Shown here: positions 48,334 through 59,247 of the stretch, piece by piece
Layout of the letters: each line of letters begins with the position of its first letter
Position numbering within the stretch: position 1 is the stretch's first letter
Position numbers and translations under genes: made by a program
Notes under the pieces: generated by a model
The model's input: only the letters and a program-made list of their open reading frames with translations
Told to the model about the DNA's origin: nothing
The model's database searches: none
Assembly: GCA_009761415.1 (NCBI GenBank)
Contig: QUOL01000018.1
Coordinates: 1-64,000, forward strand
DNA from: Sarcomyxa edulis
Taxonomy: Eukaryota; Basidiomycota; Agaricomycetes; Agaricales; Mycenaceae
Length of the DNA stretch: 64,000 nt
Direction of reading: 5' to 3'

Positions 48334-48347
48334 CCGGTTTGCTGATG
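48334..48347 (-). repeat. Right terminal inverted repeat of the Plavaka-type element
   Basis: CCGGTTTGCTGATG, the reverse complement of the left end. It is followed by TC and the resumed host reading frame. Confidence 0.85.
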
Positions 48348-48349
48348 TC

Positions 48350-48424
48350 GCCCACTTCATCGTCGAGGTTGGATCAAGAAAATGGGATGAGTTTGGGAAT
48401 AAGCGGGTCTACCTTTCGTACTGA
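48350..48424 (+). pseudogene. 3' end of the interrupted NAD(P)-binding gene
   Basis: Directly after the right end of the transposon the frame reads AHFIVEVGSRKWDEFGNKR and ends with SY and a stop. The intact paralogue ends AHFVVEAGTQRWADYEGKR...SY. It joins the left part at KDV with no loss once one TC is counted as the duplicated target. Confidence 0.85.
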
Positions 48425-49183
48425 TTGCCCTCTTCTTCGGCTGATTGCTCTACAATGCATCCCTGCTCTTTTTGTTTGCCAATATCTTCACCAACGCTCT
48501 TTTCCTATAGGACTCTTGAGCGGTTCACACCGTTTCAGCAACTCTCTGCTGCACATGATTGTCCTCAGTCCCTACTTTGCACCTCGAATATCATTCTTCC
48601 ATTCTACATGATGCACTAGTGTACGACTTCCGTCATGTACCGATTTTTTTCGAAGGTGTGTCTTCTACTTAGCTAGGGATTTGACCTCTGAACGTGTTTT
48701 CAGCAAGGTTTCGAAGTTCCAAGACAACGAAATGCCAGTGAGGTTCAGCACCCCGACTTATGAGTGCATGGATGACCCTCTAGACCACCTCATGATTCTG
48801 TGCTAGCTAAGGGTTGGATTTACGGGTATCTATCAACCCAATCTACGACGAAGAGACTTGACTTAAGAGCAAATCCTAGACTAGGTGAGAACCTGGCATC
48901 ACTTGGGTCATATGTAATCTATTCAGAGACGCAGACTTGTTCCATTTGTTGGACTATATGTGGTCCAGGGTTATTCTCGATGAATGCGCCCTTCCATTGG
49001 TGGTCTATTCATTCGAAGCCTGGGCTGGTGACCAGACACTCTCGTACAAGCAGCGCTTCGAGGAAGCTCTCCCAGCGCTTACTATAAAGTTCAGCCCCGT
49101 GGGGAACCTCGTTATATGAGCGCTCCAAGCCTCGAGCCATCGAAAAGCCATCGATACCAACCACCGCCATCATCTCCTGAAGG
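48425..49183. other. Leader region of cassette unit 1
   Basis: No gene is recognised. Its right half is the duplicated leader of the methyltransferase gene, so it may hold promoter or 5' untranslated exons. Confidence 0.5.
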
Positions 49184-50275
49184 ATGGACAAATACGTTAT
49201 TCCTCACCGTCGTCTTTCTCCCATAACAGTCCAAAAAATATACGATAATCCCATTGTGGCTTATTTCCGCCAAACCTCATCAGTCTATTCGAAATGGTTG
49301 AAAGTTAAGGACGCTTACGGGGGAGATTCAGCCGTCGAAAACAAGTTCAGGAGCCGACGAGAGAAACAGCAAAGAGAGCTACAATCGCGCGACGTTGATG
49401 CATCCTTGATATATCGCGATCAGTTCAAGTCCGCCATAGACGACGTCAATCACCAGGCTGGGGAGGCTATGTTTAATGTGGGCACATTCCTGGATTTGGG
49501 ATGTGCTCCGGGAGGATTCTCAAAGTGGTTGCTCGAGTCAAACCAGACTGCTCGCGGGTTCGGCCTCTCCTTGCCCGTTAGAGATGCTGGCCTTCCGATG
49601 CAGATGGTAGATTGGAGCAAACATGAACGGTCCCGTTATAAATTCATCGAAGCGAACATAGTGAATGACCCCGAATCATTCTATCCTTTGATGCACGACT
49701 TCTTCTCTCAGACGCGTGTAGATCTTGTCGTGTGTGGGGCCCGACACCGAGATGCAAACACCACTTTCGCCCGCCGCCCAGATCGCCTTGATTATGATCA
49801 TTCATGCCACGATCGGCTCATTTTGTCGCAGCTGCTTATTGCGTTCCGGACGTTGGCAGCTGGAGGTACACTTGTTCTGGTCACCTCCATCAAGATTTCC
49901 TTCCCCATCATCGATAACCTCGTTTTTCTTCGCGAGCATTTTGCCGTCCTTACCCCAACCAAAGGCTTGCATCTACACGGGATAAGGAGTTCATATTATC
50001 TCGTCTGCCAAGGTTTCGTTTTGGACGAGAAGCGGAGAACAGACGCAGTTGGCAGAATAGAGATGGCTTTACGTGAATTAACTAGGGAGACTGAAAGAGT
50101 TTATGGCTTGTCGATGTTCGAGGGTGAACAAATCGATCTCGCGAGGCAAGAGGCTGACTTTGTGATAGACCATTTTACGCCGTTGTGGAATAGTCAGATC
50201 GTGGCTTTGGAGCAAGATATCAGACGCTTGAATAGAGGGACAGAATACCGTACGCGTGGTCGTATTCTCAAATGA
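49184..50275 (+). CDS. FtsJ-like SAM-dependent methyltransferase, copy 1
   Basis: This single-exon gene of 363 residues has the Rossmann methyltransferase motif I at residues 103-112 (LDLGCAPGGF), followed by SKWLL. Asp180 lies in VDLVVCGARH (motif IV), and Lys237 in a GGTLVLVTSIK strand (motif VI). The motif that usually carries the fourth catalytic residue, a Glu before YxVC, reads SSYYLVC (269-275). FtsJ enzymes make 2'-O-methyl marks on rRNA, tRNA or the mRNA cap through a K-D-K-E tetrad. The missing Glu makes activity on such substrates uncertain. There is no signal peptide. It is 64 per cent or so like copy 2 by eye. Confidence 0.8.
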   Translation: MDKYVIPHRRLSPITVQKIYDNPIVAYFRQTSSVYSKWLKVKDAYGGDSAVENKFRSRREKQQRELQSRDVDASLIYRDQFKSAIDDVNHQAGEAMFNVGTFLDLGCAPGGFSKWLLESNQTARGFGLSLPVRDAGLPMQMVDWSKHERSRYKFIEANIVNDPESFYPLMHDFFSQTRVDLVVCGARHRDANTTFARRPDRLDYDHSCHDRLILSQLLIAFRTLAAGGTLVLVTSIKISFPIIDNLVFLREHFAVLTPTKGLHLHGIRSSYYLVCQGFVLDEKRRTDAVGRIEMALRELTRETERVYGLSMFEGEQIDLARQEADFVIDHFTPLWNSQIVALEQDIRRLNRGTEYRTRGRILK

Positions 50276-50736
50276 TGAAGAATCAGGGATATCGTTCATT
50301 ATTCGTTTCACTACTGGTGACGTGCAGTAGGGTTGGACCAGGGTGGCACTTGATGACCGACTGTAAAACAGCAATACAAATCAGATAATGTACTATTTAC
50401 AAGCTTGTACAGCTCGATGGAATACCAACCGCGCTGCCGGGCGAAATGAGAGTGTCTCACTATGAGAAGCGTTGGAACCCTTGCGTATGGCGGGCGGTCA
50501 CGGTCACGGTCACATAGCAATCGAATTTTCAAGAACAAAGATCTTGTGATTTTGAAGATCTCTCCCGTTCGGTAAACACTCTGAGTCAAGAGAATATCCT
50601 AGGATATTTGTTATACTAGCTGGGCTACTCAGAGTCACCGTCGGAGCCGAGGCAATTGATGGGCATTCATAAATTGAATCTCCAGCGGCCCACTGGCACC
50701 ATCTTTCATTCCCTCGACTGCTCCACCCACAAGCTG

Positions 50737-52480
50737 ATGCCTATCGACGCACCAGCAAAAAGCCCTGATCCGCCATACCAAAATCCATACTCCCTCGAGA
50801 GTCTAACCCTATATTTCGAGACTCGATTCCACTGTCATGAGATTCCTCCCGAGGAGTATCCAGGATGGTTTTATAGTGATTTCATCGGGCGCATCGATCC
50901 CGTTCGATGGTTGACGGCTCGTGACGAGAAGGGTCCAGTGTTCACTTTTCTAAGGGACGCGTATCAGAACATGGTCAAACCTCTAGAATTTCCCGACGCC
51001 CTCCCTTCCAAGAAGCGCAGATTGACGCCAAGTGCAATTGAGGGTTGCACGAGATCAAAGGGGGCGAGTGGTCTTGGCGAGAACCTGGTCGAGTCTGATC
51101 AGATAGCAGTGGAAGACGAGACTGATGGGATTGCGGGTTCTGAAATGGTACTCGAGCCACATAACCGTCGTGTCCTCGAAAGCTCCACTTGCAAGACAAC
51201 CACCAGTCCCGAAGGGAGGCAAGATCCGACTGGGCAGAGCTTGTGTCACGCGTAAGATTTTTCGTGTCTCGTACGCACATTTATAGAACTAAGCTTCCGT
51301 GTTCTTCTTGACGTGTAGTTGTGGTCTACGTTATGCCCGATCTCGTGTCCAGTTAAGAGGTCAAACTCCCGTCCGACCTCAGCGCAAGGACGATGCTGAT
51401 TCGAGATCAATTCTAATCCTCAGTACCAAAGGGAAAGCGACGGTGGATTCCACCGAAAAAAGAATAGAGAATCTTTCAATTTCAGCACCACCGTCTCCCC
51501 CTCTCGTCTCTGAAAGTGGAAGGAGAGTGGATACAGCTCTTAGTAGAGGTACAGCAGCCATTATCCAAAGAAGGCCAAGGAGGATACCAATCGTCTTGAT
51601 GGAGGCGCCGAAAAGATCGAGGTTGGCCCCGTCCCATCGCGAGGAAGAACCTTTCATATCGGTTCCTATTGACGACGACTCGGAGTCGGAGGCTACAGAT
51701 GCATTATCGAACAAAGCGCGCACAAAATATCCTAAGGAACATTCACCCAGAGCTTCACATCGGGCAAGAGAGCGGATTCCGTCGCGTGTGGGCAAAGTGA
51801 CTGATTCCACTTCTGCTCGAGTGGCGCGTCGAGGTGTACGTCAATCTCTCTTGTCATATTCGAATGTAGTTCTCATTCAAAGCAGATGCGTCGGTGCACA
51901 CGATGCATCAAACACGGAATTCTAACATGCGAAGGGATATTTTCGATGGCATGTCTCCAATGTAGGTCCAAGCATGAGGTATGTTCTTTGGCGTCAGGTA
52001 TGCTTGCCTCTTCTTTTTTTCTTTTATAACAATATTCAACCAGAAAATATTACCGCAGGTCGCGAGAAAGAAAAAACGCACCCAAACTTAGTAGATGTTG
52101 CCATTTCGTCGTTCAGCGACCCGGGTGATGCTTGTAAGTGTCCTCTTCCATTCCCTCATCGTTCCCAACTACTAATACCACGAATTGTAGTGAACGGTTC
52201 TCGAGTTCCCAATAAGCGACTTCGTCAAGAAAACGATGACTGGCGTCCATCCAAGAGGTTCTGCGATCTGCAGGCTGAGAAAGAAGATATACCAGAATCG
52301 CTGGTGAACGAGATTGTCCGGCGTTCAGTGCCGTTGATCGTCAGTATATGCAGAGAAGTGATACCCGGACATCTGCATCACGGCGGATCGACGTCGAAGT
52401 ATCGCAACAGGGATGATGAGATTGATACCGCGAACATTGCTGGGCCATCGGGTTTGAGAAAAAGCAAACACACCAGGTAG
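50737..52480 (+). CDS. Zn2Cys6-like zinc-cluster protein, copy 1
   Basis: Five exons (50737-51251, 51319-51835, 51883-51997, 52059-52133, 52191-52480) give 503 residues in a continuous frame. The N-terminal domain has YFETRFHCHEIPPEEYPGWF and GRIDPVRWLT. A long Ser/Arg-rich linker follows. The cluster has Cys349, 352, 360, 368, 371 and 378 (C-x2-C-x7-C-x7-C-x2-C-x6-C), close to the fungal binuclear zinc cluster, inside CTRCIKHGILTCEG. The C-terminal part contains PESLVNEIVRRSVPLIVSIC, a predicted helix. It may be a DNA-binding regulator. The N-terminal domain is not recognised. The start at 50737 was chosen by comparison with copy 2; an ATG at 50656 is in frame upstream. Confidence 0.75.
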
Positions 52481-53611
52481 AGTTGAGGTAGAGCATTACG
52501 ATAAGCTGACAATGTACATAGACAAGTTCATGCCTGCGACGTATGAACATCTTCTCATCAAGAATCTGAGCAATAAGCAGCACAAAAGTTAGGAAGTGGA
52601 AGTTTGGTGGAAGTGTGGACCGTGACGCACTCCGCGACCCAACTCTGACCTCCCTTGCCACCTTCCCCATCTTTGGATGATTTCCTTGAAAACTCAACAC
52701 CTAATTCGTATTCCCGTTTCTCGTACTTATGTACCCTGATTTTGAATGGCCGACGCAAGGTTCCGATGGACAATTGGGAGTTAAAGGTGGGTAAAAGTAC
52801 CTGCAGAAGGAATGCAGAAGGGCAGGCTCACTCGAGTAAGGGGACACAAGTCGTAAGTGTTATCCACGCCCTCCAGCCATCCCAGCGCCTAAGAAACGCG
52901 TAGTAGTCAAAATTGGTACTAGTATCGTATCACTGGCACCAACGGCGGAATCTGTCATCTTGGAATGAAACTCACTGTGAGCTGTGTTTAGCTAGTCTGA
53001 CCTTTCTTCACAGGTTGCTTGAAAGCATGTCGCTGTATCAAGAAATCCCTGGTTCACTCCCTTTCCCTCAGTTGTTACTATGCACCCCGGATATTATCTT
53101 TCCATTCAACGTCACAGTGCCCAGAGCGGTACCGAATTCACAAGGTGCCAGTGCGTTCAGATACTTTTGGCGTCTGGTATGCTAGAAGTGTTGACGGCTG
53201 AGCATATTTGCGTCAAGGTTTCGAAGTCCATCACGAAATGAAGATAACTGACACCCCAGAACTCTGTGCTCTTTGATGACCACCTTGACGCGTATCTATT
53301 GTCTCAGAATCTCGTGACGAGGAGCGTCTATAAGCTCTGTGAGTGGATGCCTTACAATTCATGGTTATGGGTGTCCCCCAACGAATGCGAGACTCTTCCT
53401 GTCAGACGTGATATTTGTGGTTTGGGGTCAACACGCCTTTCAATTGGCAGTATTTATGTTCATACGGAAGTTGGCCTGGTGACCATACACTCTCGTACGA
53501 ACTGCGCTTCATAGAAGCCTCCCAGCGCTTACTTCTGAGTTCAGCCTCGTGGTGAACTCGTTATAATGAACGCTCCAAGCCTCGAGTTTATCGATAGCAA
53601 TAAGCAAGATC
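52481..53611. other. Junction and leader of cassette unit 2
   Basis: No gene is recognised. From about 53040 on it matches the leader before copy 1 (from 48540), so the duplication joint lies between 52600 and 53040. Confidence 0.55.
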
Positions 53612-54709
53612 ATGTCCTCGAGAACCGCAGTGTACGTCCACCCTCACCGTCGGCTTTCTCCCATAGCGCCCTCCAATGATCCCATTGTTCGGCTTATCCA
53701 AGAAGGATCGGAGGTCTATTCGAACTGGTTGGATGTTAAGAACGCTTACGGGGGAAACTCAGCAGTAGAACAGAGCTATAGGGCGAGGCGAGAGCAACGG
53801 GGAAGCAATCCGAACGTTTATGAATCCTCGCTGTATCGCGACCAGTTCATGTCCGCCATCGACGATATCAATCTTCAGGCTGGAGGAATTATGTGGAATG
53901 TGGGCACGTTTTTGGACTTGGGATGTGCTCCGGGAGGATTCTCGAAGTGGTTGCTCGGAACAAACCAGGCTCCTCGCGGGTTTGGCCTCTCCTTGCCCGT
54001 TAAGGATGCTGGTCTTCCGATGCAGATGGGAGATTGGAGCCAAGCTGAACAATCACGTTATAAATTCGTTGAAGCGAATATACTGGATGATCCCGAATCA
54101 CTATATCCCCTCATCCGCGACTTCTTCTCCCGAACTCCTGTGGATCTTGTCGTTTGTGGAGCCCGACACGGAATCGGAAACCCCATCGTTGAACCCGAGA
54201 CTAGCGAAGACTATGACCAATCGTGCCATGATCGTATTATTCTGTCGCAGCTCCTCATTGCGTTCCGGACATTGGCACCTGGAGGCACACTTGTTTTGCT
54301 CACCACCCTGAAAATTTCGTTCCGCATCATCGACAACCTCGTATTTCTTCGCGAACATTTCTCCATCATTACCCCAACCAAGGCATGGCGTATGCATGGA
54401 ACGCGGAGTTCTTACTATCTCGTCTGCCAAGGATTCGTTTTGGACGAGACACGGAAAATGGACGCAATTCGTAGGTTAGAGATGATTTTGCAGGGCTTGA
54501 CGGAAGAGAATCGGATAATTCCTAGACTGTCGATGTTCGAGGGTAGCGAACTTGACCTCGTCAAGGAAGAGAGTGATTATCTGATAAACCATTTCACGCC
54601 GATGTGGAACCATCAGATCCAGGCTATGAGGTGTAATATGCAGCGCTTGAACAGTGGACGGGGATATCTCCCATGGGGTCAGGGTCGTTATCGATTCCGA
54701 AGATCATGA
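53612..54709 (+). CDS. FtsJ-like SAM-dependent methyltransferase, copy 2
   Basis: This single-exon gene of 365 residues is colinear with copy 1. It keeps LDLGCAPGGFSKWLL, VDLVVCGARHG, GGTLVLLTTLK and RSSYYLVCQGF, and shares the unusual SSYY in place of the usual Glu motif. Conserved blocks outside the motifs include HRRLSPI, VKNAYGG, LPVKDAGLPMQM and HFTPMWN, so both copies appear to be under constraint. The C terminus differs, ending in an Arg/Gly-rich YRFRRS tail. Confidence 0.8.
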   Translation: MSSRTAVYVHPHRRLSPIAPSNDPIVRLIQEGSEVYSNWLDVKNAYGGNSAVEQSYRARREQRGSNPNVYESSLYRDQFMSAIDDINLQAGGIMWNVGTFLDLGCAPGGFSKWLLGTNQAPRGFGLSLPVKDAGLPMQMGDWSQAEQSRYKFVEANILDDPESLYPLIRDFFSRTPVDLVVCGARHGIGNPIVEPETSEDYDQSCHDRIILSQLLIAFRTLAPGGTLVLLTTLKISFRIIDNLVFLREHFSIITPTKAWRMHGTRSSYYLVCQGFVLDETRKMDAIRRLEMILQGLTEENRIIPRLSMFEGSELDLVKEESDYLINHFTPMWNHQIQAMRCNMQRLNSGRGYLPWGQGRYRFRRS

Positions 54710-55335
54710 ATTCGAGAAGATTGTGTGCATTGTTTAGTTTTTGATGTACCGACTGGAATGCCAGGAGAAGTATATAGGTCAATGAATGACTGTAAAATAG
54801 CAATACGAATCAGATCATGTACCAGCAGAGTCCGATTAAAGAACAACCGCCTCGAAGTCATTAGTATCTAGAGCGTCGGTCACTGTTGCAAAGAACTATT
54901 TATCGAAGGTATAGGTATTTTGAGATTGCAAAAATGGGGTAGGTTATTGATCGTCCCGGCGAATCGATGATGAAAACGATCACATAGGAAAGAAATAGAT
55001 GATAATCATGTGAAATACATATTTGACCATTGGGAATGTCTTCACCATCCGTTAAGTGACATACTGTATTGTCCGCGCTAGACCATGAGGTCAGAGGTAG
55101 CGAGGATCAGCAGGTAGACAGTGGGACATACATATGTATTCAGGCTGCTTTCCGAGTCCCTGAACCCTCTGGATTTGTCGAAGCTCGGTTGAGCATAAGG
55201 TCAAAGTGACGGAACATGAATCTGAGGACGCGGAACCTAGATGAATAAGTTGGTGCTTTTTGAATCGCGTTATGTCTTTTCGAGTTCCGACTGACCGACT
55301 GCCTCCATTTCTCTTTTCCACCCCTTCTTTCGCTC
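54710..55335. other. Intergenic region of cassette unit 2
   Basis: No gene is recognised. It corresponds to 50276-50736 of unit 1. Confidence 0.5.
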
Positions 55336-56902
55336 ATGTCCAACAATCCAGTTCGAACCAAACCCGCAGAACCTCCCGATACGGATCCACATTCTGTTGA
55401 AAGATTGACAGAATATTTCGAGACCCAATTTCACCGTCACGAAATTCCTCCCACTGAATACCCAAACTGGTTTTACGACGAGTTTGTCGGGCGTATCGAT
55501 CCTGTTAGGTGGTTGACGGATCGTAATGAGAAAGGTCCCGTTTTTGCCTTTCTCAGAGACGCGCGCACAACGTCCATCTCCGTTGGTCATCCGACAAATG
55601 ATCTTGAGAAGAATATCAACGATTTTGATCGTATGACAATGGATGATGATTGCAGTAGCGACGATAGTATGGATGTTGAGATAGAGGACAACGATATTTC
55701 ATGCATCGACCCGCATGGGAGCGCATCTCGCGGCGCTAAGAGCGCCACAGAGGACGATGAAAAGGTCAGAACATCCGTCAGCAGTGAAGACAAGGAGGAT
55801 GATGTCCTCGCTATAGTTGGGAAGGGAAAGGGTAAGGCACTTCCCGCACTCCACACTGAGAGATTTTGAAGTCCGGGACACAAGGGAATGCGACGATCGA
55901 CCTCAACGGCAAAAAAGAAAAAGGTATTCATCACAGCAGCAGGATCTTCATATCCTGCCGCAGATAAAGCAGTCAACAAAAAAAGCGCCGATGCAAAGGG
56001 AGGGCAAGGCACAGCAGCCGCCATTCCGAACGTCCAAACATAGCCGATTGTCTTGATGGACGCTCCAAGGATGCATAGGTTTCAACCGCGCGAAACGTTC
56101 CCACTCACCTCGGTTCCTTCAGATGATGAGGGTACAAAGTGCTGCGTCATCTCGTCGTTACGAGGAGAGAAATCGATCGCATGCAGGGAAATGTTGGTTT
56201 GAACACCACTAAACACAAGGCTGCCTCGAGTGGCGCGTCGAAATGTAAGTCACTGCTGGTCCTCTTTGAGACCTTTTCTCAACGAGACAGGGGAGTCGAT
56301 GTGAAAGATGGATCAAATCGAACAACGCGCGTTGCGAAGGCCTCTTTGAAAGATCGTGCCTCCAATCTAAACCTTTGCGCCTAGTATGTTCGGTGGCATC
56401 CGGTGAGTTATCCTCACCCGAATGCGAGTCATTGGGGGTTTGCGGTTGATGGCTCCTACGAATAGGTCGCAAGAGGAAAGACATCCATCCAGACTTCATA
56501 TACCTAGATCCAGTAGTCGATGTCCCCATCCCGTCGTTCGACTCGGGCCCACGTGATCCGGGGAAGATCTCTCTCTCTCTCCTTGCTCTCTCCGTTTTTT
56601 GCATCGCTCCAGATTGACACCACAATATCCATTGAAAATTTCCAGGGCCATCTCTGTGCAGAATAAGCGAGTGAACCAGGATAATCATGAATCGTCCATC
56701 GAAGAGGTTGCGTGCGTTGCTGACGCGGGAAGAGCCCGTGCCAGAATCTCTGCTCAACGAGACTGTTCGGCAGGCAGTTCCGCTGATCCTCGAGATATGT
56801 AAAGAAATGATTCCTGAGCGCCTGGGACATGGCGGGTCGTCAAAAAGCGATGCTGGGAGTCAGACGGACGAGGTAGCGCGCATCGTCCCGAGTCCCGAGT
56901 GA
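55336..56902 (+). pseudogene. Zinc-cluster protein, copy 2, decaying
   Basis: The N-terminal domain is intact (YFETQFHRHEIPPTEYPNWF, GRIDPVRWLTDRNEKGPVF). A region matching the second exon of copy 1 is found near 56035-56110 (PIVLMDAPRMHRF). The zinc-cluster exon is present at about 56295-56399 but reads CERWIKSNNARCEG...CLQSK...VC, so the second and fifth Cys are replaced by Trp and Ser. In the last exon a 2-base deletion relative to copy 1 (near 56690) shifts the frame between NKRVNQDNH and NRPSKRL. The helix PESLLNETVRQAVPLILEIC is still readable. It is most likely a pseudogene; an alternative shortened protein of 177 residues (55336-55869) may still be made. Confidence 0.7.
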
Positions 56903-59247
56903 GTTCGGCTGGACAGGCTTTTCAGTCACATCGTAACAGTCACGGCCTCTCACTTCAATCAGTCATTCTCGCAAAGCAACTTGAAGGACTCCGAGTTGAC
57001 TCCGAGGATGGTGAATTTGTTATCCTGATGTCCGCTAGTCCTGTTGTAAGGTATCGATACAATCGACACCAGTAATACCCCGTCTTCGTCCTCGTCTATC
57101 AATCCTTAGCTGTCTTGAAATGTAGACCATCATGATGCTTGTGATGGATACGAGAGCTTGGGAGTCAGACCGTGAGTCGTGACAAGGAAACAGACATGCC
57201 TCGGACGCGACCGCGACAGCATGGAGCGCGTGGAGGACCGGGACTTTGATAGGTATGAACTATCGTGAAGAGGTGCTTACTAGAAGGGGTATAAACCCAA
57301 TAGTGGATAGAGGAAAATAATGATGGCCATAGGTCCGTACAAATACATCATTCATTTCATCTTCTGCATTGAAGACACTGATGATGAGTTGTGATCGTAG
57401 GATGGACAGAACGCTTGTCCGTACGAGTTCGTTTGATTTATGAGGAATTGTCACTGAAAAGGACTCCCAGTTGGGATCGTCGGTCATGATACCCTTCTTC
57501 CTTTGGGGTCCCAGCGTCGTCGCAAGACCACAAAAGAATTGAGCGAGCACTGAGGATATCCAGGTTATGATACCTAGGCCTTAGGCCCTAGGACAACCCG
57601 CCTTGACGTCCCCATCCATCCCAAGACCAACGCACTACTCTCAAAATACACACTCTCATACCCTCCGCATGTCTTCATCCACATACAAGACCACGCGTAC
57701 ACACACGCTGTCATAAATATTGGCAAGGACCGGTATAGGTACGCACTTTCCCCCACAAGTTCGTCAATGGAAGACGGCTCAGAGACTGGTGGCAGCGTAT
57801 CGTGTTCTGCATATCTTCATTTTCAGTCGTCCCAGTCCAGTCAATTAATTAACCCTCCTTGATAGATCAGGCCTCGGGCTTCGGTGCCGTTCTCATGCTG
57901 AGCTTGATGCATGAACGATTGATCAATCGCAATGGACGTTACCCGTTCCAACTATAATTGTTTCTCGGAGGCACTCCCAATCCTCCCGAGTCATCCCACG
58001 TTCCAAACACCAATAAATCACCCACTTGCAATCTCCCCTGAAGGACGTCCGTCGATTCGAAAGATCAGTGTCTCAGCGGCGTTAGCCTAAACTGCATTCG
58101 CACTGCAACTCCTCGTCCAGCCCATCCATCGAGAACTCTCCTGTGTTCCTTGCATCTGCCATACTCAGCGATCTATCGAATACCGAATGTAACGCTCCAA
58201 TCGTAGCATCATCTCCGGTATGTACCTGACCTACTTCTACTTATAACTGCTTTCTAATTAACTTTTGAAGAAGCTTCTCTGTCCACGAAAATAAATCCGT
58301 CCTATCGATCGATTGTCGACCTTGGGTCTATTTGCTGTGATGTGGTTTTCCTTCAGGATTATTTCCTCTTTCTCGGCTTGCCAGCTGTTGGGTGCCATGT
58401 GCTGGAATACCTGCTAAACGTCCATATGCATATTTTCATCCACCTAGAGAGATGCATATTTCCATCCACCTAAAGAGGAAATCCTATCACCTCTACGAGA
58501 CCTGATATCTACAGTATGTATTTCTCTCTCTCGGGCAACCTTCATTCAATCGGTCTGTCTTAAGGGTCTTTCCCAATTACTCTTCCACCCACTCGCACTG
58601 ATACACCGCCACTTGGAAGATACCATCACGACAGAGACGCATCTCGAAAAATTGCCCAACACGGACACGCATTCTCTTCTTCCAGCAGAGGCACTTGGCT
58701 TAATTATCACCTTGTGCAATACGCCTTATCCCGTATATCCCCCGCTCCGTCATGATACTGAACGATCCTTCCCAAACTAGGCCTCTTTTCTTTCCGTGAC
58801 GAGGCGTTCTTGTTCCGGTTCTCGTTGCCACACTGTCACCGCCTTCCTTCCTCTGCACTCCTCTGTCTTCCTTCTGTATGTCTTTCCCAAGGTCGCTCCC
58901 TCGTCGAAGCCCATGATGATGACAGATGTTCTTTCTGGCGTCCTTCATTCTGGGAATGTATTCTGGTTCTGCCAGCAGTACATTATTGTCAGCCGCGCAC
59001 GTATATGTACAAGTATAAGAACAAGACCAAGAACAAGAACGAACGAGCAGACTAGCCTGATCATTCATTCTAGTGATCATGATCTCTACATCTATCTCAG
59101 TGATCTGGCTCATCCTGCTCACTTCCCCCAACATACACGTATTCGCGTGGTTCAGGCTTCCTTGCACCAACCCTCTAGTCCAAGGTCATTTTTTGCGTTT
59201 TCTTCGCCTTTGTTGGTAGTTGTGCTGACTTACCTTGCGATCTGCAG
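56903..59247. other. No gene recognised
   Basis: This stretch of about 2.3 kb has only short frames (for example 57260-57550 minus and 58700-59170 minus). The last few hundred bases probably contain the first exon of the DUF1996 gene, which I could not place. Confidence 0.45.

Larger units (their letters stand above)
39980..48347 (+). mobile_element. Plavaka-type (KDZ) DNA transposon, complete
   Basis: The element is 8368 bp with 14-bp perfect terminal inverted repeats, CATCAGCAAACCGG at 39980-39993 and its reverse complement at 48334-48347. The flanking gene fixes both ends exactly: the host frame stops at 39979 and resumes at 48350, with TC on both sides (GTC if one unmatched terminal base is allowed). 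It carries three genes: transposase (plus), a DUF6532 protein (minus) and a small helical protein (minus, divergent from the transposase). Regions of about 500 bp inside each end are non-coding and rich in CTATGG-type words. Confidence 0.85.
48540..57000 (+). repeat. Tandem duplication of a two-gene cassette
   Basis: Unit 1 spans about 48540-52600 and unit 2 about 53040-57000, offset by about 4.4-4.5 kb. Each has the same non-coding leader (for example the block around 48570-48600 matching 53075-53105, and 49020-49140 matching 53470-53590), an FtsJ-like methyltransferase gene, and a zinc-cluster gene with the same exon order. Divergence is clear at protein level, so the event is not very recent. 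Confidence 0.85.

Noticed and set aside
39972..48357. 8-bp target duplication expected for some KDZ elements.
   Set aside because: The eight bases on either side (AGGACGTC and TCGCCCAC) do not match. Only TC (or GTC) is shared.
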